A DNA stretch of 64,000 bases from Brevibacillus centrosporus (lineage in GTDB: Bacteria; Bacillota; Bacilli; Brevibacillales; Brevibacillaceae), in NCBI RefSeq assembly GCF_003710815.1, contig NZ_RHHP01000008.1, positions 1-64,000 on the forward strand. The letters are read 5' to 3'. This document shows, piece by piece, positions 58,005-64,000 of the stretch. A program made the position numbers and the translations under genes. A model generated the notes under the pieces. That model had not been told where the DNA came from. It did no database searches and worked only from the letters and a program-made list of their open reading frames with translations. Position 1 is the stretch's first letter, and each line of letters starts with the position of its first letter.

Positions 58005-61000
58005 TACAATGTACCTCCCGAATCATTTTATTTATTCCCTGGATAAAAGGACCATACAAGCTTTCAAACAAAGGATCGCTTTTGTGCTTCTGCATGATTG
58101 AACTCCAGCTATCCAACATGGACATTCCTTCTGGTTTTCCAGCCGGCTTAGCATCAAATTTTGAGTCACAGTAGAACACTCTAGCATTCTTACCGCCGCG
58201 CAATAATCGTCCGATCATTTGCCAAATCGGTATGAAAGTAAACCACGCCATGACTTCTCTTTCAGAATCACTCAGAATCGACCAAAAATCAGGCTTTTTG
58301 TACATCGTTTCGAACTTGGCACTACTGATTTGACGTAATTTGGACACAGCTTTTTCGTAATACATACTCTGTCCCTCTATTCGTTTCAAATAACTAGGCA
58401 AGTAAGCGTGGAGAATTTGAACCATGTATTTCATGTCGTTGGGCATAGGATAAGGTCGTACTAGGAAAAAGACCGATCCGAATAACGCCTCTCCTTGTTG
58501 ATCTAATATGTTATAACCCCTACCTACTGACATGAGCGGAACAACCAATACTTCCGCCTTTTCTTTACGAAATGATTCAATCATTGATCTTGGAAATTGA
58601 TCACTCTCATGGCTTTTTTCCCTTGATAGAATCTTATAGCGCCCTTCCCAACTATGATCGCCACGAAATACCCTTCCGACAGTTGCAACATCGTCATAGG
58701 AGTTAACTACCAAGAGGATTCTTCTTGCAGTCCCCCTGCTTTTCCAATGATTTAATTCGTATTGAAAGTCGGATTTAAGTTGCTGGACCATCTCATACAG
58801 ATTGCTGTTTCTAGTCTCTTCATCTCGAATTCCTGATACCTCTAGAAATCCGTCTTGACGAACATTAAGTAATGGCTTGAAAGTCATACTAATTTCCGAA
58901 GGTAATCTTTCTGCTTTGAGAATCCATTTTGAGCGTATATTCAAGTGATAATGTGCAGAATCGGGTGCATGGCTTGTACCGGATAAAAAGATAACCGCCG
59001 GCCCTTGTTTCTGATCTGAATCCTCATAAACACGGTGCCAGTCATGCAGCAATAATCTGCCTACTCCAGTGTATTCAACTAATTTAAATGCTCCTGTCGA
59101 ATCCCCATCTTTCAAGTCATATTTGTATCCTATCATTGTGCCTGTCATGGCTTCTTTCATGAATGGTTGATAATCTCTTTGCATCGTAAATAACGGAGAA
59201 AAATCTACAGACATTCCAAGCTTTGCTTGTATCATAGTGAAGGAAGTCAGAATGAATTTAATGCATTCTTCCGCTCTACATAAATAGATAAAGAACTCCA
59301 ACTGAGCATAAAATAACTCTCGGTTTACCCGCGGCTGGATTGTTCCTTTAAGCAGCTTCCCTGTAATTTTGGTAAGCAGCTTTTGTTTCTCTTCGATATT
59401 TTCCGTTTCAATTAACTTGTCAACAATATTTGATAGGGTAGGATCTTGAAATGGTTCACTTGCATAATTCATCAGGCATTTTCGTATTTTCTTTTGTTCC
59501 TCTGCGTTATCGGAAATCTTATCGCTCAATGAATCTGCTAGCGCTGCTACTCTAATAAGATTACGGCTGATATTTTTACGCAATGTGTGAGAATAATCTA
59601 ACTTGTTATATATCCTCCAGATCATGTGATCCAATTGACGAAGCTTATCCTTCCACTCATTCACTACAGGATCACCAGCAAACTGGTACTGTCCATTAGT
59701 CAGCTGATTGGATTCGTTAAACAACCGTTCGAAGATATCTTCTACATTTCCAAAAATATTATATTCCGATAAAAATGTCTCATCGAATTGCTTTTGCACT
59801 TCATCAGCTTCGTCTATGAATACAATATCCATCAAGTCGTACATTGCTTCATAAATTGTTCTCTCAAGAGGATCTATCATGGCCGGTATTCTTGTTTGGA
59901 GCACACTTGCAGACGTAGCCACCCAAACATCGGCTTCGGCAAGTCGAGAGAGATCGCAATAAACTCCGCAATGATTCGCCAACGGGCACTTCACTGATTT
60001 ATTATCTTGCTTTAACCGAGTGCAGGGATAATGACTGTTCCGTTCGTAATTCTCAGATAGGGCCTTAATTACACAAACGTCAGATAGGTGTTTTAAATCT
60101 TGAAATTCATCCTTCGACCAATCACTAATTTCAAAAATCTCACTAGAATTTGCAAACAAGAAGTTCTCTTGATGCAACTTCCTAGATGACTTGCCAATGA
60201 TCGGAGCGGCATTAATACCTAACTCACGGAGAACTCTGACACGCTCTATCACTTGAGAAACACTGCCTTCAATAAATCCTATTCGGGCACCTTCCTGCTT
60301 CACAAGTCGATAAGTTTCCATGAGCATGAAAGTTGATTTCCCGGCTCCTAATGCACCGCCAACATGCTGGTTTCCTTTATAAATAAACTCTTTAACCCGA
60401 TCTAGTGACTCCAGCACAACTGACCTTGCTCTGTTTTCCCATGCCATAGATTTACCAACGATTCCATCCATTTCCCTTGCCAACGAAAGTCCATTAAACG
60501 GTAGCTCTAGACTTAGTTTCTTTTTCTCACGATTGGAGGGCAGCAAACGTTTTTCATTCTCAATTAAAGCTTCTGGAATGCTTCCAGAGAAGTTTTGAGC
60601 TATTCCTCCTCTTACAATTCTTGAATACTCGAATTTGCCCTGAATGGCAAATGGCATATCATTGATTTGTCTTGGGATTGGTTTATTCAGTATTTGTTCG
60701 TAAACAGTATGCCTATTGCTTAGAAATAGCGGAACAAGTTTGTTGGTCTTTCTCTCTTCGTTGATATCAAACAACCGATATTTCTTATCAATAGTTCGAT
60801 AGGATTCAACTCGCCGGACGAGTATCTTCTTACTCCTTAACTCAGGAAATAAAATTCTAAGACGGGCTACAATATCCATACGCTCGATGTTATTTAAGAT
60901 CGGTTCATCATAACCGACCAAAACCGACCAAGCTTGATCAATATCAAGTAGCGGGTCAATCAAAAGGCAGCCCGTAATAAATATTTCCATACTTATTATT

Positions 61001-61083
61001 GTTGATATTTCAGATTTTGGTAACTCCAATGAAAAAAATTCTTTACTTATTTCCTCGGTTAAATCCCAAAACGTTTTTCTCAA
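57970..61083 (-). CDS. DinG/XPD-type helicase of the pPIWI-RE module
   Basis: A 1037-residue superfamily 2 helicase. Walker A GALGAGKSTF (243-252); four cysteines at 354, 366, 372 and 376 in the XPD/DinG spacing, which should hold a 4Fe-4S cluster; DEAD-like box VFIDEADEVQ (421-430); and later FLSGTSHAPDSA, VPLMSVGRGYNIL and WQMIGRLLRGG, the C-terminal helicase motifs. The first 240 residues are specific to this family. pPIWI-RE operons always have such a helicase, probably to open double-stranded targets. The start is a TTG at 61083 in a 4-base overlap with the REase gene, after AAGGTG. Confidence 0.82.
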   Translation of the reverse strand: MRKTFWDLTEEISKEFFSLELPKSEISTIISMEIFITGCLLIDPLLDIDQAWSVLVGYDEPILNNIERMDIVARLRILFPELRSKKILVRRVESYRTIDKKYRLFDINEERKTNKLVPLFLSNRHTVYEQILNKPIPRQINDMPFAIQGKFEYSRIVRGGIAQNFSGSIPEALIENEKRLLPSNREKKKLSLELPFNGLSLAREMDGIVGKSMAWENRARSVVLESLDRVKEFIYKGNQHVGGALGAGKSTFMLMETYRLVKQEGARIGFIEGSVSQVIERVRVLRELGINAAPIIGKSSRKLHQENFLFANSSEIFEISDWSKDEFQDLKHLSDVCVIKALSENYERNSHYPCTRLKQDNKSVKCPLANHCGVYCDLSRLAEADVWVATSASVLQTRIPAMIDPLERTIYEAMYDLMDIVFIDEADEVQKQFDETFLSEYNIFGNVEDIFERLFNESNQLTNGQYQFAGDPVVNEWKDKLRQLDHMIWRIYNKLDYSHTLRKNISRNLIRVAALADSLSDKISDNAEEQKKIRKCLMNYASEPFQDPTLSNIVDKLIETENIEEKQKLLTKITGKLLKGTIQPRVNRELFYAQLEFFIYLCRAEECIKFILTSFTMIQAKLGMSVDFSPLFTMQRDYQPFMKEAMTGTMIGYKYDLKDGDSTGAFKLVEYTGVGRLLLHDWHRVYEDSDQKQGPAVIFLSGTSHAPDSAHYHLNIRSKWILKAERLPSEISMTFKPLLNVRQDGFLEVSGIRDEETRNSNLYEMVQQLKSDFQYELNHWKSRGTARRILLVVNSYDDVATVGRVFRGDHSWEGRYKILSREKSHESDQFPRSMIESFRKEKAEVLVVPLMSVGRGYNILDQQGEALFGSVFFLVRPYPMPNDMKYMVQILHAYLPSYLKRIEGQSMYYEKAVSKLRQISSAKFETMYKKPDFWSILSDSEREVMAWFTFIPIWQMIGRLLRGGKNARVFYCDSKFDAKPAGKPEGMSMLDSWSSIMQKHKSDPLFESLYGPFIQGINKMIREVHCNEDDGAVYAGN

Positions 61084-62141
61084 AAGAACACCTTCTTTAG
61101 CGTTTTTTCCACTTCATTTTCCATAATAATATTTATAAATTTCTTTGCTTCATCATTTAGAAGTGTAAACGCCCTCTTACTATAAAATGGAAATAAATCA
61201 TTTCGATATTTAGGAATAACTACATAGACGCGTTGACCGTACTTCTCTATATATGCTTGTGATTTTTGGTTAAAGAAATTTGCTAGTGTGCTTGGGTCTT
61301 TGAAATCTTTTACATCAAGAAATATCTGGTTGTTATGAAGTGAGACTGCAAGGTCATATTCATCAATGTTAGGGTATAATTCTACTCCATACCCTTTCCG
61401 TTTTAAGAAATCAGCAAGTTTCGTTTCAGAGATCCCAGGCAACAGTACGTATCTCTGAATACCGGAAAGTAATCGATAGACACGTTCATTTTTGAAATCG
61501 AATTGGTCTACCACTTCAAAGTCAGCCAGTGAATGACATATATTTTCTTTGTTGCAACGCCATCGGTCATGTTTATACTCAAGTGTCCATCCACAATGCG
61601 GACATTTACGATAATTAACCAGGAGTGAAGTTACCTCTTCATAGCATTGTCGAACAAGTATACTTAGTTCACGATCACGAAACGATTCAGCGAATTGAGC
61701 AAGTTGAAATGATGATAATACAGCATTTTGGGGCTGCGACAAAAATGTACGGATTTGTGTATACTCTGTCTGCAATTTCCGACTTTCATCTCTACAGAAT
61801 TGTAAGATGGCAAACATATTCCTCTGTTGTGCTTCTTCAGGAGATATATATGTATTTATGAAATCCTCCGCATCCGGAGTGATCCCAACGAATTCCTCAA
61901 TCAAAGATGCTTCGCCTGGGTAGTATTCTACTAACCCCTGAATCCCCCATTCATTTGATGGTTTATGCAAAATTTGAAGTAGCCTATGCAAATCAGCAGG
62001 GACTTCACCTCCTGATCTTGCAGCTTCTTGTATAAACATAAGCATTCCCTTGTGAAGCTCATCCGGGATTTGCGCATAGTTATTAGGCCATTTCTGTAAC
62101 CCGACGATAATGTAATAAAGCATATTTTGAATTTTATTCAA
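61080..62141 (-). CDS. REase-fold protein of the pPIWI-RE module
   Basis: A 353-residue protein. A zinc ribbon, CPHCGW with CNKENIC about 17 residues on, lies near residue 180-210; the C-terminal third has a PD-(D/E)xK core, with Asp in NIDEYDLAVS and DVKDFK as the metal-binding strand. It matches the restriction endonuclease-fold component (pPIWI-RE_Y type) seen in the three-gene pPIWI-RE operons. It should be the DNA-cutting subunit. The start is the TTG at 62141, with GAGGAG 9 bases upstream; an upstream in-frame TTG at 62171 lacks a ribosome binding site. First gene of the operon. Confidence 0.75.
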   Translation of the reverse strand: MNKIQNMLYYIIVGLQKWPNNYAQIPDELHKGMLMFIQEAARSGGEVPADLHRLLQILHKPSNEWGIQGLVEYYPGEASLIEEFVGITPDAEDFINTYISPEEAQQRNMFAILQFCRDESRKLQTEYTQIRTFLSQPQNAVLSSFQLAQFAESFRDRELSILVRQCYEEVTSLLVNYRKCPHCGWTLEYKHDRWRCNKENICHSLADFEVVDQFDFKNERVYRLLSGIQRYVLLPGISETKLADFLKRKGYGVELYPNIDEYDLAVSLHNNQIFLDVKDFKDPSTLANFFNQKSQAYIEKYGQRVYVVIPKYRNDLFPFYSKRAFTLLNDEAKKFINIIMENEVEKTLKKVFF

Positions 62142-62207
62142 TGGGCCACACTCCTCGAAAGTACTTAACAATAATTGTGACTTAACCTATTGACGCTAGT
62201 TTGTCAC

Positions 62208-62309
62208 CGAACATATGTTCCGCGCACGGAAGTATATGTCCATGTTTTATCAAAAGCAGATAAAGAAGCTGCGAAAAAGATTGACCAACTTATTGCCTTT
62301 TCTAATTAA
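62208..62309 (+). pseudogene. Possible integrase C-terminal remnant
   Basis: The plus strand from about 62208 to the TAA at 62307-62309 reads TEVYVHVLSKADKEAAKKI and then DQLIAFSN, with no start codon. The YxHV followed by an acidic helix is typical for the end of tyrosine recombinases, where the Tyr is the catalytic nucleophile. It stops just before a long hairpin. It is only about 33 codons, so this is a weak call. It would be the only integrase trace in the island. Confidence 0.35.
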
Positions 62310-62318
62310 AAGGAAACT

Positions 62319-62360
62319 TAAGAACCCGAATGATTGGATATGCAATCGTTCGGGTTCTTA
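62319..62360. terminator. Long hairpin at the right end of the island
   Basis: TAAGAACCCGAATGATTG and CAATCGTTCGGGTTCTTA form an 18-bp stem with one G-T pair and a 6-base loop. It looks like a terminator of the plus-strand remnant; on the minus strand it is followed by AGTTTCCTTTTAATT. Confidence 0.6.
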
Positions 62361-62822
62361 GTTTACCAATGACTAACAACTATTCTTTTTTACTGAGGAA
62401 TTACGCTAAGACAGGCGATTTGTTGTTATATTTTAACGCAATTTTTCACCATTCTCACTTATGGCCGCTGTATTAGTCTTACACGCTAAAGTGTTAGAGT
62501 CATATTTCCCTTGCTTAAAGACTTGAATCACCTGTATCATTCTGTGCAGACAAAAAATAGTTCTGCTTTTTTCCCCGTCTCAACCGGCATTCTACCGTTG
62601 CCGGTCAAAATAAAGTCTTGGTACGGATCCATGATTTTCTCCATTTTTGACTCCATTTTTTCAACCAAAACATTATTTTTGTCATAATAGAGTTTTGGGG
62701 CAAAAGCAGGGAAGAGGGCTTGAAGTTATTGGATTTCTCCATTTTCCCTCCACTCTCTCCCCAGGCTGAAATCAAATGTTTATTTTGATTTTTGTCAGGT
62801 GTTTATTTTGAATGTCAAAGGT
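62361..62822. other. Spacer between the pPIWI-RE module and rlmD
   Basis: No gene is seen in these 460 bases. They hold a 7-bp hairpin (ACCGGCA at 62583, TGCCGGT at 62599) and several copies of TTTATTTTGA in both orientations. The minus-strand promoter of the REase gene should lie at 62142-62318, left of this spacer. Confidence 0.5.
62777..62811. repeat. Short repeats TGTTTATTTTGA beside rlmD
   Basis: TGTTTATTTTGA occurs at 62777-62788 and 62800-62811, 23 bases apart, and an imperfect third copy (GGTTTATT) touches the rlmD stop codon. The inverted 10-base core TCAAAATAAA is found at 62605-62614. They may be binding sites of a recombinase or excisionase, or just AT-rich relics. Confidence 0.45.
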
Positions 62823-64000
62823 TTATTGCTTAGTTACAAATTGTCTTACGAGTAACGCCACCGACTCAACATGCCCCGTATGCGGGAACATATCCACCGG
62901 CTGCACTTCCACGACCTCATACATTTCCGCCAGCACCTTCAAATCCCTAGCCAGCGTTGACGGGTTACAGGAAACGTACACGACCTTCTGCGGCTTCATC
63001 TCCAAAATGGTCGTGAGCAGCGCCTCGTCGCAGCCTTTTCTAGGCGGGTCGACCACGATGACATCCGGCTTGATCCCTTTTTCCTTCCACGCTGGAATCA
63101 CGACCTCGGCCGGGCCTGTCTCAAACGTAGCATTCTTCACGCCGTTCAGCTCCGCATTGCGGTTGGCGTCCTCGATCGCTTCCGGCACGATTTCTACGCC
63201 GTAGACGTGCTTGGACTTCTGCGCCAGAAACAGCGAAATGGTCCCGATCCCGCAGTACGCATCGATGACCGTCTCGGTACCAGTCGCTCCTACGTATTCG
63301 AGCGTCTTGTTGTACAAGACCTCGGTTTGCGCCGGGTTCACCTGATAGAACGAGCGCGCCGAGATAGCGAATTTGATAGCGCCGATATAATCGTAGATGA
63401 CATCGCTGCCCCATAGCGTCACGGTCTTCTTCCCGAAAATGACGTTGGTCTTGTCCGGATTGACGTTTTGCACGATGCTGGCCACGCCGGTCACTTGAGT
63501 GCGGATCGCCTCTACCAGCTCTTCCACGCGCGGGATTGTCTCCTCGGTCGTTACGAGCACAACCATGACTTCTCCCGTTTTCACACCAACTTTTACCACG
63601 ACATGGCGCAGCAATCCGCTGTGACGCACTTCGTCGTAGGGCGAAATGTTCAGCGAGGTGGCGATTTTCTTCACAGCAGCTACGGCTTCGTCATTGGCCT
63701 GATGCTGGATCAGGCACTCGTCCATGTCAATGATCGAGTGGGATTTCTCCGCGTAAAAGCCGCCTACGAGCGCGCCGTTTTCCTCGCCGATCGGTACCTG
63801 GGCTTTGTTGCGATAGCGCCATGGATCGGTCATGCCGAGTGTCGGGTGAACGGTGATCGCTCCATCTCCCTCTACGGAAAAGCCGCCAATGCGACGTAGA
63901 TTGTCTTTGACGATCTGCTGCTTGTGACGCAGCTGCTCCTCATAGACGAGATGCTGCAAGGAACAGCCTCCGCAACGGTCGTAGACGGGACAGGGCGGCA
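62823..64000 (-). CDS. rlmD: 23S rRNA (uracil-5-)-methyltransferase RlmD, 5' end outside the window
   Basis: The gene runs off the right edge; about 392 codons are visible. The N-terminal iron-sulfur motif [15 protein letters not shown] lies at the very edge, followed by a Rossmann methyltransferase with [14 protein letters not shown] (AdoMet site), VDPPRKGCD and [14 protein letters not shown] with the catalytic cysteine, and the C-terminus [15 protein letters not shown]. It methylates U in 23S rRNA; in Bacillales a single enzyme often does the RlmC and RlmD job. The TTG at 63959 is not the start because the frame is open and conserved up to 64000. GC content is higher than in the island, consistent with core genome. 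Confidence 0.9.
   Translation of the reverse strand, partial: PPCPVYDRCGGCSLQHLVYEEQLRHKQQIVKDNLRRIGGFSVEGDGAITVHPTLGMTDPWRYRNKAQVPIGEENGALVGGFYAEKSHSIIDMDECLIQHQANDEAVAAVKKIATSLNISPYDEVRHSGLLRHVVVKVGVKTGEVMVVLVTTEETIPRVEELVEAIRTQVTGVASIVQNVNPDKTNVIFGKKTVTLWGSDVIYDYIGAIKFAISARSFYQVNPAQTEVLYNKTLEYVGATGTETVIDAYCGIGTISLFLAQKSKHVYGVEIVPEAIEDANRNAELNGVKNATFETGPAEVVIPAWKEKGIKPDVIVVDPPRKGCDEALLTTILEMKPQKVVYVSCNPSTLARDLKVLAEMYEVVEVQPVDMFPHTGHVESVALLVRQFVTKQ
62858..62886. repeat. Direct repeat in the rlmD 3' end, possible right attachment site
   Basis: This 29-base segment matches 17179-17207 at 26 positions in the same orientation. It encodes the HTGHVE codons of RlmD. In streptococci, mobile elements are known to insert at this very place in the rum gene; here it would mark the right edge of the island. 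Confidence 0.6.

Noticed and set aside
62812..63204. Plus-strand frame across the rlmD stop
   Set aside because: Overlaps the conserved RlmD coding sequence in antisense; Ser/Thr-rich translation typical for a mirror frame.
1..64000. CRISPR array, cas genes, tRNA or rRNA genes
   Set aside because: I saw no regularly spaced repeats, no cas-type proteins and no tRNA or rRNA sequence on reading either strand.

Overview
The window looks like chromosomal DNA of a low-GC Gram-positive of the order Bacillales, most likely Brevibacillus or a close relative. This rests on strong AGGAGG-type ribosome binding sites, frequent TTG/GTG starts, a LacI regulator, a YczE-type membrane protein, a TetM-like GTPase and an RlmD-type rRNA methyltransferase. 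I could not search databases, so the genus is an inference. Roughly two thirds of the window is anti-phage or anti-plasmid genes, and from 17.4 kb to the right edge every intact gene lies on the minus strand.

Left part (1-15.3 kb): a cupin gene, a LacI-type regulator divergent from a YczE-like membrane protein, a complete four-gene Wadjet operon in the order jetD-jetA-jetB-jetC, a TetM-like ribosome-protection GTPase, an AlkD-like DNA repair protein, a VOC protein, a broken zinc alcohol dehydrogenase and an aldo/keto reductase. At 15.4-17.2 kb is a decay zone: a relic of a BrxHII/DrmD-type helicase tail, a gene with a frameshift and a nonsense codon, an intact DUF6904-like gene, and a relic that reads like the C-terminus of an RlmD-family methyltransferase.

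Island (17.2-62.8 kb): bounded by imperfect direct repeats (26 of 29 bases) matching the 3' end of rlmD, at 17179-17207 and inside the rlmD gene at 62858-62886. In transcription order it carries a three-gene pPIWI-RE module (REase, DinG-type helicase, pPIWI-RE protein), a WYL regulator, an AddB-like and an AddA-like gene, a BREX type 3-like operon (brxF, brxC, pglX, pglZ, a BrxA-position gene, brxHII), sbcD-sbcC, a six-gene operon with three dynamin-like GTPases and three small partner proteins, and a large GHKL (HSP90/sacsin-like) ATPase with a C-terminal nuclease domain.

How they may work together: Wadjet cuts plasmid DNA; BREX-3 marks self DNA and blocks phage replication; pPIWI-RE is a predicted nucleic-acid-targeting system; the AddAB-like and SbcCD pairs process DNA ends; the dynamin-like operon probably acts at the membrane. 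The dynamin-like operon, with three different GTPases and unrecognised small partners, is the best candidate for an undescribed system. The AddAB-like pair between a WYL regulator and BREX-3, and the GHKL-nuclease protein, come next. No integrase is intact; a possible plus-strand integrase tail lies at the right end.
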